DNA of 64,000 nt from Vanessa cardui (GCF_905220365.1 NC_061139.1:13415001-13479000), one strand, 5' to 3'; shown: positions 36,721 to 50,589, counted from the stretch's first letter. A program made the numbers and translations. The notes: a model not told the origin generated them from the letters alone.

Positions 36721-39450
36721 TTTAATTTATAAAAAATATTGATGCCGACGAAGCGTATCTAACTCAGACGTAACAGATCAAAATATGAATTTAAAAAAAT
36801 TTGGCTTCTAGTATTATATTTAATATGCTCAAGTAAGCATAACGCATTCGTTATAATTTATTTCAACTGTTTTAAACTATTTTTAGCGGTAGGCCTTTTT
36901 AATGAGAACATTATGGTTGCAATACGAAGCGGAAATAGTAAACAACTGGCCATCTCAGGGAATAAGCTTAGCTTAAATTACAGAGTAATCATAACATTTG
37001 TTGAAATCCTCGGTAGAGCTGACATTAGTTTAACAATTATTGAACTCTAAAGTACACGTTATAAGTTTTGTATTAGAAATATTGCAGTGATATATATAAC
37101 AAGTGTTAACGTGTAACTTTATTTTAACCTAATTCGTGAAATTGTCGCTCGTTTGGTATTCATACAAATTATTCTCGTTTCCTTGAATTGAAACTCAAAA
37201 TATAAAACAGTTTTTAGGCTAAGTGCCACACACGCTCACTCGCATAGTAATCATATTACCTGGGTCGCAGGTGGCTAGCTGGTCTTAAAGTGGAACAAAC
37301 GTACATTTCTATGCTCAAATTATTTATTTAGTATTCTTTATAAGAAATACATTATATACAACAAACAGTATTTACGTAAATAAATTGTTTTCATCCAATC
37401 AACCTTTTTTTAAAACGACACCCTTTTACCGTATTTTCTTTTTATTTACTTACCTCGGCTTAGGGTCCTACTTAGGTTTGGTGAAGGTGGAATAATATCA
37501 TTCCATGTAATATTCCGTAATATATGTAAATTATTGTAATTTTGAATATTTCCACAGCTTTAACATCAGTATACACGCGCCATCGTGTGCAGTGTTCAGT
37601 GTTCAGGCAGAAGCTGTCAGTCCGGCTGTAGCGGCGTCACCGTAATTCAGTTTGGCGTAACTCCATAACTCCGCGAACCGTCTCATCCAATTACGGGCTA
37701 TAAACGACATTTGCGAACACCTCCCCCCTAACTAAACCCCTTCTCCTCAGCTCACGATGTGCCCTGTAGTGTATCTACCTGACACAACTTCGCAGTCTAA
37801 GTTACCCCACACGATTAGTTATACTCGTACATGGTCAGCTAAATTATATGAAATTATATGGCATTTTTTTAAGGAATATAACCTTTTTAGGTTTCATACG
37901 GTCCCCAGCGATGATGAAATTATTGTGATATACATGTTATGGAGTTGTTGATTATTTAAGTGGTTCTCGGCGGTCACGTAGTGACAGGAGGCTGCTAATC
38001 TATCTTAATGATTCGAGATGGTTCGTTTTAATTAATTGCATATTGCATATTTGTCAGCCGCGCTTAAGATAATAAAATGACATCGTACGTGACATAATTA
38101 GCTGCTACACATCCGTCAATAAATATTAACTATGTGTTGGCACAGTCTAAAATAAAGGTGGCAAACATAACGGTTCCATTGTTTTTATAGTTAAATCATA
38201 GACCAAAAGTTATTATTATAAAGTTGTTAATAATGTCTCCAACTATTGATCGTTCATTTGGCGCTACTTTTAACTAAGCGTCAGCTAAATGTTTAACTTG
38301 TCAGTTCGGACATCGTTGCTGACCGAAACTGCTCCTGTAGGCAGTTTATCCCAGCGCCAAATGGCTACACTTTACAGTAACAGCGCTCGGCTCGGGTCGG
38401 TAATGAAAAACTGGAAGGCCGGTCGGCGGTAACTCGCTCTAAAATAAATTCTCAGCGTGGACACGAGCGACGCGTCCGTCCGTCGGTGGAAATTAGATGC
38501 GTAACGAAGTTTTCGTTGAGTTTCCTCCCGGTGTCGAATCGAGAGGAGGCGGGGAGTCCGTGGAGTTATTTATGATGTTGTTTCATTTTAATTTCCAGGA
38601 AGAGCGCTGGGTTTTTGTGTTTTTCTTACTTGTGCTGCCTTTACTCCGGAACGAGTTTATTTAACTTGACGATTCATTGAGCATATGATTTTATATATTA
38701 ATTAAAATAGTAATAAGTGTGAATATATCTCCGTTTTTAAAGTTTTAAATTAATCGCTAATAATCTTTATTTATTTGCGTCACTCACGAGTAACTCGCCC
38801 ACCGCCAGTGCCCGCGCGAGTAGCTCAAACGCGGCACCAGCGTCGTCATATTTCCAGAGGAACATTTGTCAGCGGCGCGGAGTTATTAAATTTGCTTGCG
38901 ATTAATATTGTTGCCGGAATGTAGTCAATTCATATTGTACGATATAATAACACTCGCCGCACCCCGCACACCGCACACCGAGCCCCGCGTCTGCCTAAAT
39001 TCATAAATTATTTTTATTAATAAAGTGTTTTAATAAAAACGCGAATATATAAGATGCTTAGGTTAATACGAATTGATTTATTTCCAAGTAATTTAGCGAA
39101 ATATTGGATAATCATAGGAAAACAATATTGAATTATCAAAATAAGTAATGTATTATGTTTAGTATGACCATATTAATGTCCGACTTCACGTTAGTTGTAC
39201 CACCAGTAACATTCAGCGATATTAACAGCTGATGGAAAGAAACATCGTCTTCGTTCTATACGATCCAACGGTGACGGTTAGCGCGTAATTCCGTTCAGTA
39301 ACTACGAAACAAAGTTTCAGCTGAATCCAACAAACGATTCACTTGCATCCAAAGGTGATGATTATCTAAACGCTCGCTACAAAGTCACGGCCGCAGAGAT
39401 GCTCGCGTGTCGGATGCGAGCGCGCAGACAGCACTCGACTACAATGTAAG
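36721..39450. other. Intergenic sequence with GC-rich blocks
   Basis: GC-rich blocks are seen at about 37570-37740, 38360-38580 and 38780-39000. The first holds repeated TCAGTGTTCAG, resembling an arthropod initiator, and ends in a pyrimidine-rich tract plus CAG before an ATG (37757, 64 codons). The encoded peptide matches nothing I know, so I do not call an exon. Confidence 0.45.
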
Positions 39451-39488
39451 AGTTATTTGCAGAGCTATTCGCAGCTCTGCAAATAACT
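39451..39488. repeat. Perfect inverted repeat, 16 bp arms, 6 nt loop
   Basis: The arms at 39451-39466 (AGTTATTTGCAGAGCT) and 39473-39488 are exact reverse complements around the loop ATTCGC. It lies inside a GC-rich block (about 39380-39550). Confidence 0.93.
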
Positions 39489-41787
39489 GCCGCGAGCGTG
39501 TGATCTTCCTTAGCGCCGCAACATTCCCAACTGAACGAGTGGTGAACTCTCGCAGCGAGCGATACTTTCCTGTTTCGAGTTCTAATTTGTATTTGTGCTT
39601 TAGTCGGAAGTCTGTTCGGTATAAGTCGTTGGCAAACTTTTATTGTATAATCTTATATATAGTCCGAATTTTGATTCAACGATGGAGCGCTACTTACATT
39701 CTAGCCACCATTCCATGCGGTTATGATTTACGCCTACAGTAACATTTTTGAAGGTCATAAGTAAATTCAAATAAAATACTGATAATATGAATGGTAAAAG
39801 ACTTCTTGTATACCCCCGGGGTAGGTATCACCGATTTTGTGTACATACACATACAATAAATGATCAAAGTATGTTTTAGAAAGGCCGAAGAAAAACTTTG
39901 CGGTGTCCTGGTAACCTATACCATATCGTGGTTCACCTATTTACTCAAGAAGAATTGCAAATAATGATTTGCACTTAGTCAACAAAGGCTAATTAAGCAG
40001 TTACGAGTACAGTGATGGTGCGACCACTGAGTCGTATCATCAGATATCACATTCGTCCTGCCGTCCGACAATAAATACAATACAATTATAATGTCGATAT
40101 AAAACCATTACCGATGGAAAACAGGACGGTCCCACGACGGATGTAACTGCTCGTTAAGTATAATAATATTGTTAGTTCTGACAGACGCCACGCCCGTTTG
40201 ATAATGTATGTATGGCAGATAGACAATCATTGAAACATATAAATATGGCCCTTTATGTTATTAAAATTGATGATATGATATTAATGAGCTGAGATCTCCC
40301 GAAGAGCACGCCAATCTTAAAGAAAGATTTGAAGCCCGAGCGAGCAGCAATGAGCTTTGATGGGCTTCATTTGTGTTTGTAATTTAGCAAGCAAGCTCAA
40401 ACGCAAGCTCGATGCTAAAGAGAAACATCGAGAGGATACCTACATTACATATCTACCAGCGGCATCGGAGCAATGTGGATTGAGCTCTAAAATACTTATA
40501 ACAGCTCTTGCCCCCTACTTGTTCATTATTTACCGCTTCTATAATTTGCTGCTATTTTCTTTTCTTTCAATATTTCTCAATAGCAATAACACATTTTGTG
40601 ATTTAAACGTCGACTTAGGCCTTGTTTCGAATTGGCCACAAGTAGCGTCGAGATGACGTGTGTTGCAGGGCGACGAGTGCACTTGTGCCGCGCCGCGCGC
40701 GCTCCGGCGCGAGCGCTTCCTGCGACACAATCGCACCAAACGAGTCGCGGATACGTTACACCGCCTTCCTGTCGCTGCACTCGCCGGCCTCTTCACAGCT
40801 CCGAGACCTCTCCTCGCCTCTTACATTTTTCGCTCATGTGGGAGACCTGCTCATATCAAATAGCCTTGTCTGGTTACATTTTGTTGTTTAGTAAGCCGGC
40901 AAATAATAGTCGTTTCTGATAAAAAATATTAAGTTGTATTGTGACAAAACGACTTCAAAAGTAAAACTGCTAAAGCGACATAATTTTATGCACGTAAATA
41001 TATATATTAATTAACACATCTAAGCAACTAAACTATTACAAAGAGTAAGTAACTACTGAGTTTCTAGCCTGACAATAATATCATAATCTATTTCACTATG
41101 CAAAGGTACATTACATTATTCAAAGGAGCTTGACAGGTGTTCTTGAATACAATATTTATGTATTTTAATGTTTTCTTTAGTTTTATCTCAAGTGAGACGG
41201 CAATCTTATTTACTATAATAATAATAATAATATTTATTTGCCAATAACAGCAATACAGAAGATATGATACCATATTTCGTAAAATCAGTGACACAATCTG
41301 AAATCCCTTTGCGTCTTCACACAGCAAATGCACAAGAGCACACATTTTAGGTTATAAATCAGCGGACCGAAGTGAGGCCATGATTTACCGCGGTCGGCGT
41401 CGCGAGACTGCGCCAGAGATTCATGGCGAATAGTCCATTAATTCCAACCTCTATGTTTGATATCACGAATAATACACCTTCCGATTTACTTTAGGAAATG
41501 ACCATACGCAGTGTAAGCTACAAACGCTAGGCTATGTACCATAAGACACATCGTGAATTAGTGTTTTTTAAATCTTATCCAAAGTTTTCTCGACACGTTT
41601 TCTCGAAAAAACCATAAGATAACCATAAGATCCTGCTTCTCTATGATCATACTTGTGAATAATATCTAATATATTATAATATATAGATAAATACCCATTA
41701 AATAACAGATTGTATACAGCCTTAACAAAAATTTATCGATCGATACACTGAGGTTGAGATTCATACAGCACTCGAGGTTTGCAGCGC
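39489..41787. other. Intergenic, one GC-rich block and an AAT microsatellite
   Basis: A GC-rich block lies at 40640-40810, where four frames are open on both strands and none shows a domain. An AAT microsatellite lies at about 41214-41232. At 41043-41067 a scrap (GTAACTACTGAGTTTCTAGCC) matches the jockey-like UTR. Confidence 0.5.
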
Positions 41788-41853
41788 CGCACGATATGAA
41801 TGCATAATGAATTATAAACAATAATTAAGCACATGAAATCATATAGTACTGCT
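41788..41853 (-). mobile_element. tRNA-derived SINE (type 1), middle fragment
   Basis: On the plus strand GCACGATATGAA, ATTATAAACA and AATTAAGCACATGAAAT match the centre of the type 1 SINE in reverse orientation. A duplicated ATGAA step lies inside it. Both ends of the element are missing. Confidence 0.6.
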
Positions 41854-42282
41854 TTAAAACATTGGACGCGAAGTATTTGAATAAGTTAAGCATGTTCAAC
41901 GTAAGTTTGGCCCTCGGCATCCAGGCCGTAAAATAAAAGATATTTTACAAACACTCATCTGAGTAGTGCGGATGCCTAGTTTACGTCCATTGGACATTTT
42001 GCATCATTTGATTGGTGACGATATGAAATAGTTCCGGTGTTGCCTCTCTCCCAAGGGGATAATAATTTTAGTACAGGAACCACTCCATACGCGTCCACTA
42101 GATTAAACCGCGCGATCTAGATAGATTGCTGTAACAATGTTGCAGACAATTTGGGAACGTTTTAATACTAAGGAGGACTAGATATTACCTGTGTCTTAAA
42201 ATCGAGTCGATCAGATTTTGTGCCCGTTGGAACAACTAAAGGCCATTTGAAATAAAATATATACTTGATGTAAGTAAATATT
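41854..42282. other. Intergenic, nothing recognised
   Basis: No coding pattern or repeat I can name. It borders the 5' truncation point of the LINE fragment that follows. Confidence 0.4.
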
Positions 42283-42690
42283 CTGACTCCGCAAAGTCAA
42301 TGAATTCTTCTTGGGATATGAAAATTCCATAAACATTTTTAACTTAGCCGTTTGGTAAATTCAAATCATTTATAAAAAAATATATTTTTGAAGAAGGCAT
42401 ATTATTCAATACAAGTATACAAAGACGATAAAAAAACGTGGAATTAATACTGGCTGACTTCTAGACAGGATATATTACATACATACATAGACAATTGTAT
42501 TTAACTAACTTGACTTTGTTTTTTCAAATGTTGAAAAAAATTAACTACTAGTCAGTACTGAAATTTTTGCTCGTTCTTCTCGATAGAATCTACATTCCGA
42601 ACCGGTGGAAGCTTCACTTGATATAGTCGTTAAATCCAAAAGCGTTTGTAAACGCCTACTTGAATAAAGTATATTGTGATTTGATTTGAT
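42283..42690 (+). mobile_element. Decayed jockey-like LINE fragment (second copy)
   Basis: The sequence CTGACTCCGCAAAGTCAATG...TAACTTAGCCGTTTGGTAAATT corresponds to codons near the end of the reverse transcriptase frame in the 21402-22193 copy. It is followed by AAAAAACGTGGAATTAATAC (the stop region) and the UTR landmarks ATAGAATCTACATTCCGAAC, CGGTGGAAGCTTCAC and GCCTACTTGAATAAAGTATA. It ends in a GATTTGATTTGAT tail. Frameshifts and deletions show that it is much older than the minus-strand copy. Confidence 0.85.
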
Positions 42691-43496
42691 ATTATTAAAT
42701 TATGCTAAAATTATAACTAAAGGTGTAAGAAAATCATTTATGTTTAAAATATTCCTTTCATTTTCTCAAATACGAGAAGCTTCTTACATATGCGTAAACA
42801 TTAATAAGTACAAGGCCATACGTAGTACTAGGTTCGCCCTGCCTAGCGACGGGAATATCAAAATCGTCTACGAAATGGATCGTTAAGATATAGATAACGA
42901 ACGTAATATAAAGATAAAGGATTAAATTAGCAACTCGTCTAGCAAAAAAAACCGAAATCAAAATATATTTGATTCAAATAGTCTCTTGAAGTTTCTCGAT
43001 AAAGGATCAATCGTAAGTCACTCGTAGGGTGCGGCTCAGTCAGCAACTCGGTATTTTTTATCTAAATATGGCGAAGTACGAAGTGAACATAATTGTATTC
43101 TGGTATTATGTAATAAGCGTTATGCACTAATGGCAATTTGAAGTTAACTTATTTAATACAATGAAATGAGATTCCCGTATAGAACGTCAACTCTCTAGTT
43201 TTATGAGTTAGATTTACGATTGATTAGTATATTTCCGCAAAAATGTGTCATTAATTAGTATAGACAAAAATTAATCTAAGGCTTATTGCCTTATTTTAAA
43301 TTTTAGTATCCAAATGTTACCATATCAAAATCTTAGCTAAGAATTATTACGTGAACGTAATTAAGTGACCCTAATGGTCAGTCACAATCTGCGAACAAGT
43401 AAAACGATACGACGGTTGGCTGCGTCACCGACCACAACGTGAGTTGGACCTGGCGAGTTTAAAATGTATGTGCTGTGTATGTATATAAAAAAAAAA
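42691..43496. other. Intergenic, nothing firm
   Basis: A scrap at 42954-42990 (AAATCAAAATATATTTGATT) resembles the jockey-like tail in the minus orientation. No gene is recognised. Confidence 0.45.
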
Positions 43497-43553
43497 CTAC
43501 TGAATTTCTTGCCGGTACTATTTGATAGAGTCGGGAATCCGAATCGGATTCAC
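43497..43553 (+). repeat. Jockey-like LINE UTR scrap (third copy)
   Basis: CTACTGAATTTCTTGCCGGT, then ATAGAGTCGGGAATCCGAAT match the UTR of the copy at 21169-22193 (CTACTGAGTTTCTTGCCGGT, TAGAATCTACTGTCCGAACC). Both ends are lost. Confidence 0.65.
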
Positions 43554-44069
43554 CTTTACATTTGCATTTAAAAGATTCATCTCTGAGAGCACAGTTCAAA
43601 AAATAATATAGTTTCAAGTTTATTTTGAGATAGTAAAGAAATGACAGATAGATCATCTGAGAGTCACGTCTAGGCGATAAAATATACTGCGCAGGTACAG
43701 CCGATAGCAGGTAAGACACAATATAAATAGTGTACGAGAGTAATGCATATGTAAATCCGGCCACAGTTCGCGACAACGTAAAAACTAATATCGAACAATT
43801 AATTGGAAAACTCAGTCTATCTATTTATACGTTTCGACGCTCGGATTCCCAGGGTACACCTGTATCGGGGCGTTCGGAATATTTTTCTGAATCGTCAACG
43901 ATGTTCTATTTCATAAAAAAATCTAACCACTATAATGTATGTATGTATATACTATGTATGAATTAATCGTAATCACCACGTTCAATTCATTAGAAGATTA
44001 CTATAATTATTGCTAACAATCTATACTTTTAATGGTTAACCATAAAATATTTATACTATTATCATAAAT

Positions 44070-44205
44070 TTTAAAGTGACTCGGTCAGTCTGTCTATGCC
44101 TCTGAACCCCTAGGAAGTACTTATGATACTAATTTTTTTAAACATAAACTCTGACGATCAATCCCTAAAACGTAAGCGAAGTTAAGGGCGACAATAAGTC
44201 GCCAT
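44070..44205 (+). repeat. Decayed repeat with 'AAGCGAAGTTAAGGGCGACAATAAGT' tail (copy 3)
   Basis: CGGTCAGTCTGTCTATGCCT, then GAACCCCTAGGAAGTACTTA, CTCTGACGATCAATCCCTAA and CGTAAGCGAAGTTAAGGGCG follow the same order as the copies at 25790 and 36585. Confidence 0.55.
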
Positions 44206-47200
44206 TATACAAATAGCACTTCGAATGTACAAAAGTTTGTCAAATAAGTTTTCAATGCTATTCAAGATTATGAAGATGATAAAAGAGCTTAGAGATACAT
44301 TTTGATTTTCCCGAATACCCACTCATAATAGAGATCAATAAATATTATTTTTTATAAAAAATAATTTAAAACAATGCAGTAAAAATTGATTATGTAAGTA
44401 ATCTATCTCTTACTTAATTCGAACACTTGTTACCGCGTAGGTACTTAAAGTTTAACTACAGACTGTAGAGTACTCGATGAGTGATTGACGTGACGTGTGA
44501 CGTAAAGGATAATATTTGGACAAGTGGTCTAGAGTCTAGGCTTTCAGCGCTCACTGCTCGTCGGGCGACCGGCGTGCTCGTGTAATGCTTATAATGTTAC
44601 GGCGTCGAAATGGTTACCGTCGCCACGCAGCTGACGCGTCCCAATCGAATATTCCGCGGCGGAGGCGATATTCAGCGGTATTTTCTGAAATTCTTTTCGC
44701 CGCCGAGATGATGTTATTTATATTTCATTACGATCTGGAACTGCTGACAATCTGATTTACTTGATCGACAATTTACATCTGATTCAACTTCATTTTCACT
44801 CTCTGAATATTTTTGCTGAAAATATCAAATTACAAAATGATCGAATTACGTAGAAATGAAATATTTCTAATATTTCTCACCTTTCGCAGGTGTATCAATA
44901 CTAGTCGCGTGTTACTAGTCGAGGAAGCAATAATTCTTCGAATTCAGTAAGTGCTCATCACTGCAGAGACTTCACAGCTGCTTACGCTGATGAGCTGATT
45001 ATGGCATTACAATTTACAATAACTATTGTTCCTAACAGGACGTAAACTTCTGTTTTCGCGATTTTTCTTTAATGTTAACTAACCTAAATATTTTGTAACG
45101 TAGATCTACAAGTTACCTAATCTCGTTAACGTGCGAATGTGAAAACGGGTATTCGCTCCCAGACAAGTGGTCTGCTCCATACGGTGTAGTGATCGTACAA
45201 TACGGGCCGCGATATGACACGACGGAGACACCTATTCGATAGTGCGCGCCCAGACCAAAAGCTAATAAACATAAGCCACTTGTATGTTGTGACTGGAATG
45301 TCAAAGGAAATAATAAAACAGCGGTCGACTAGTTACATAAGGCAACAAGTACAAAAGGAACAGCAAACGGAAACCTTCGAGCAAAATATGATTTCTATAT
45401 TGAATCCGACAAAAGAAAATTTAACAACGCTCCGCCACGCCCGATGCTGTGGAGTGAAGTCGAAAGCTGTAAAAAGGCCTTTTACACTGTAGCCTTTGTT
45501 GGCAGTTAGCGCTGCGCGGCCGCGGTCGCCGGTGTCACCTCGCGCCCCGACCCACTCCCTCTCGAGGCGGCTCGATGTTGCCAGGTTGAAATTTTTCCCT
45601 TTATATTTAAGAATTCTTAGAACTTCGGGAGAAATTTCTTTGAAGATCTTTTGAAGGATATATTTTTACAATTTATTATAAAAGTGGAACGTCGCGTCTT
45701 TCAACGGCCTTTTTATTTATTGCTTTATATTTACCTGATCTAATAGAATGCTCCGAGATATCCGGCCAAATAATTAAGTTTACGTTATGTATTACAGAGT
45801 CTCGGAGTTGGCTTTTCCGAACCGAAAACGAATTCGAATAAATATTATTTTCAACCTCGACTGATACACAATCAAATGTTTCAACATAATATTTATAGTT
45901 CTGCTATTTATTTAGTAAATTGGATGAACCAACGTCTCGCAATGGCAACATGCGACGGCGTAGGTAACGTGTGCAGACTGCCTGTCGCCGAGCGAGGCAC
46001 CGGCCCGCCCTCTGGGAGCTGGGCCGTGACATCATTTGTATTTATACGCCTACAATTACTTACTGCAGCGTTGTGGACTTTTCTCACGGTGAAACCTTCC
46101 ATTACCTAACTCGTCGCGCGATACAGAATTATTTATACGACACTCGAGTCGAATTAGCAACGGTGCAAGAATATAAAGATCGATTACATTGTCACAAATA
46201 CCCGCGTTCGAGGTTAAGGATTGCGCGTTATCTCGAGTGGCGGTCATCGGGTCCTATCTGCAATTGTTATCTTCTCAACACATCCCCTCAGCTTTGAGTC
46301 CCTTGACCCAATTCCTGATAATCTGTTTCACCACTAAGCGAGTTCAAATAAAAATATAATTATGTTAATTGCAAACTTAAGCTGTTGAAAGTAATCCCGC
46401 TCCCGAGTTCTGCCGGATCTTTCGCCGGTTCTTATCAAGGCTTAAGTATTTTATTTAGGATTGTTAGATCTTTATTAATCAGGACCATAATAGTGATTTT
46501 TTAATATTCTCTATTCAATATATATAAGATTAAAATAGTTGACAAATAGGTTTGTAACAGTGTGTAGAGCAGGCGATCAATTGAAGTGTGATCATTGCCT
46601 ATTGTAGCTCAAGAAATTAACTTGAAATTTAAAAATCACTAACTGTTAAATATGTTTCCTGACTGAGGGAACGATTAATGTTCCTGTAACACTAAATTGT
46701 CTTACCATAAGTAACATTCTAACAACATTAGTTGTATGCAACAACACATAGTAAAGTTGGAACTACTTTAAACAGCATAAACTTTTCATCTCGAGTTTGA
46801 TCTGTTGTACACGGCAGTAACATTACGAGGTGACAAAGCAACTCCAACTGTGTCATGGTTTCTCTAAGTATCTTAATCTTCCTTTTTTCTAAAATATCAA
46901 TAATTATAATCAGTGAGACGTCTCAGCTGGTAGCTACTGAATTTGTCTCTCTAATCGTCACATGATAATATGTAACAATTCGTAAAGGACGTTGTTTTAA
47001 TGAAATCATCGTAATGAAAACCACTTATTGTAATCCCCGAAAGTGCTCAGTTAGATACAATACAAACGAGATTATCTCAAAAAACAGGTTTCGTAACAAT
47101 GAGGGCACGCGAACGCGCGCTGGAACAAAGGGTTCGCTCGTCTAAAACTAATTTCGCTTTGTATTCCGACCTTATTAGCTCGTTATAATTATCACCGGTA

Positions 47201-50200
47201 CTTAATTCCTGGAGCTCGTTTGCTCGGTTAAATAACATTTAAAATAGCTGTAAACGTTACGTAGAGGGAGTTACAGGGGAAATAAAATTGAGCTCCTAAA
47301 TACGAAATGCGGCCGGCGAGGGCGCGGCGGTTGGACGTCGTTGCCAGGAGATACGGCGCGGCGGCCGCTCCCGGCGGCCGGTCAGTTCTTGTTTAATCTC
47401 ATACCGAAGGTGCAAGGGAAAACGTAATGTGTAAAAGGAAAAAAGCGAACTCAAATTTGTATATTTAAAAATACGTCAGCTGGTTGTTATTAATTTACGA
47501 GTCGACGTCGCCGATTCGGATTCGGGCTCCCCATCGCTATTAAATAATCTTTGCATTTGCCTAAATATAGAGAATATTTAATGTTGACTCGGGCCACGAG
47601 CTAGCGAGCGAGTTTAATTAAAACCCGTCGGTAGTTTCCATTTGATGTGTTTACAAACAAGCTGATGGATATACTGGAGATCGGGATATGGTTTTGAATA
47701 TAGTTTGTGGTTCGAAGTATATTTAATAACGCGCTAACACAATGTACACATAAATAAGTGTACGTGTGTATACTGGACCGAAACCAGAATAGAAATCTCA
47801 AAACTGTCTTTAAATAAGTCATGAACACAACGTTGACGCACAGGGTATTATTTAAGCGAGATTATAAAATTGTAGCAACATAAGGACGTGCGCAATAATA
47901 TACATAAAGAGTATATACAAAAAAGCTATGAATACATACTTACAAAAAATATATATGTAACTAAAAAGGTAATATGATATCGAAATGATCATTACGTCAA
48001 TTCATAAAGATCATAAATCGGTAACGTGTCCTGACGATAGCTAATGGGATAGCGTTAGTGCAAATAATTATAGATCTTTTTACGGTGCACGAGATGTGAA
48101 CAGACAGCGACACTCGCCTTGAGCCGCGGCGTCGCGCGTCGCAGGCGGACTCGCGCACTGCTCGGAGGGGTTCGTGGAAGGCGCGGCGAAGTCGGCTTTC
48201 TCGTTAAAACATTTAAAGCGCGATCCCCTCTAATTCCTGTTAATGTTTTCGTTCGAAACGTTCCCGGCGAGATAGCCGTTAACACCCGGAGTCGCTTCGG
48301 ATTTAAGAGCTGAGAGGCCGTTACAACTTACGTTATTACTTTTATGTCTATCGCTTTCGTAACTCGAGCCTCACTCGCTCATTTCGTTCTGAGTGTAGCT
48401 TTAATTTAAATGCTTAATGACTTTAAATTTACTTTAAGCTATTTAACGACAAAAAGATACTTTATGAAACTCACATATAAAGAAACTTCCTCGTTTACGA
48501 TTATTAAACACAATTAAAGTGATTTACATGTAAATGTGATGAAAACAAAACTGGAATTCAAACGCCGGGCTTTTTTCGCCGCCGGATGAATACCTTTTAA
48601 TAGAAATTGTTATAAGGACATCAATATTGCCAGCCGCTCCAAGGACGCGCCCGACTTTCAGAGAGGCCTGGATCGCTTCAGAGAAACGTTTTCAATATTT
48701 AAGTTTAATAACGTTATTATATTGTGTCCTATTTTATCTGAAGCCCCGTTTTCCTTTATTTTTGTACATCTTGCGATAAAAGCCGTCAATATTGACTTCA
48801 AGTAGATAGCATGTTCTTTATGGGTATTTAAGTAATTTGGAACAAAGAACTAAGCTTGTATTGACGTCAATGTACCGTTGACGATAATGTTATTATTGAG
48901 TAAACGTGCTCAATCTAAATTGAAATTGTTCTGCTTCTGAAATAACTTTCGTCGCCGATTTTTATGACGTCAGACGATGACGTTCGTGATATGAGAACTC
49001 ATCCTTAAACAATTAGTGATAAACTTATATTTAACAATTATTTTAAGGTTTTATTCTTTTAGAAAATAAATTGTCATCTAGGATTTTGTACTTAGCGTTG
49101 TTGTTCGTATAATATAAAGTAAATAGTAGATTTATTATAAAGACAAGTTGAAAAAACATTGATAAGTAACCAAGTTCGATACCAATTTTGCTTAATATAA
49201 TCGGAGATGAAGAACAGCCTCTGACATTTAAGGTGGGGTGGCCATATTTCTCGAGTGAACACGGCTAGAAGTCAAAAAGTCCTCAAATATATATTTTCGT
49301 TGATTTATTAACATGTAAAAATTTGAAAAAACGCTTCAATAGTTATATATGTAAATCATATTTTTCTAATTTACCAAAAGAGAGATTGTATAAGTCAAAT
49401 AAGTCGGTTATTTAATCTCAGTAGTCGCTTATCGGCACTAAGATCCCGCGTCCTGGGAAAACAGGAAAGTTGTCGGCCGCAGTGCAAGGCCTTGTTGCGG
49501 CTTCGGGCGCCTGACCCGCATGTGGAGCGAGGTCTCGTCACAGCTCGAGATGCGCGATCAACGACTCGCTGACCCGCCTCGCCTGCTTACGTACGAGTGC
49601 GATTATATCAGACTGCGCGGAGCGTTACTTAACTATTTCATTATGTTTGTCCTCGCAATCACAACCTTGTTACTTCTATTACCCGATTACAAAGAGCTGG
49701 TAACTCTTTTCTGGGTCAATGCGTTTGGTTACTCTTTTACAACAGGATCCCAGAAACCGCCAAGTCGCCAAAATATCGTCAAATAAAGCTTGTGTGCTAA
49801 ATCATATAACAAAATCTTGTAATCTATCAAATTCTTTAACCAAGCGTACCTTGGAAATAAAACGATAGCGTCAAGGCATTTAAAATAATATTATCGCATT
49901 ATAAAACTTTTCGAACTCGTTTTCCACAATATGTATCTAAGAGAGAAATCCTGTCGAGTACATTTTCGGACTGGTGAATTTTTTTGATATGTGAAGACGT
50001 TAGCGGCGCTTCTATTATTCAAAGGTTTTAATTTAATTCAAAACTCGAATTTCAATGTCCCCTCAGAGAAAAAAATGCAATTTGCCTTTTTACACGAACT
50101 TAGATACTTCTCAAACGAATGTACATATATGTAAATTTTTTGATGATGTAATTTTTTGCTTTATAAGCATAGTTCACTGTTGATATGCTCAAAGAATAAT

Positions 50201-50589
50201 TTTATCGATCCAATCGGTTGATCGATTCAAGGCGTCGTGTGCTATCTGATCCCGCACGCGTCCCCGCGTAGCAACGGAGACACGTTGTCGAGTGCTATTG
50301 CGCTCGGCCGGTGTCGCTGTAACGTCGTCGTCCTCTCGGCGCTGCGTCAGTCGCAGCGACATGGCCGAGATGTGAGCACGATAATGTTTTCTTGAAATTT
50401 AAAGCAGAGCCGAGCCTTCAGGGAGACCAAGTTAACACTCATTACGACCGTCCCTAGTGTCAAAATTGAAGGCCGATGTTTCTTTTTAAAAGAGACAGAG
50501 TCCCATCTCGGATTGATGTCAAATTTTCGTTTTTAAATCATAGGCTTCTAAATTAGTTCGTAATGCGTTACGTTACCCTCCACTTAACT
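44206..50589. other. Intergenic sequence with GC-rich blocks
   Basis: No gene is recognised in 6.4 kb. GC-rich blocks lie at about 44530-44720, 45490-45580, 47270-47400, 48110-48310, 48560-48690, 49440-49640 and 50220-50370. Frames across them are open on both strands and none shows a known domain. The intervening sequence is A+T-rich. Confidence 0.5.

Noticed and set aside
40539..40919. Cluster of overlapping open frames on both strands
   Set aside because: All lie over a GC-rich block with few stop codons. None has a domain, and they cannot all be coding.
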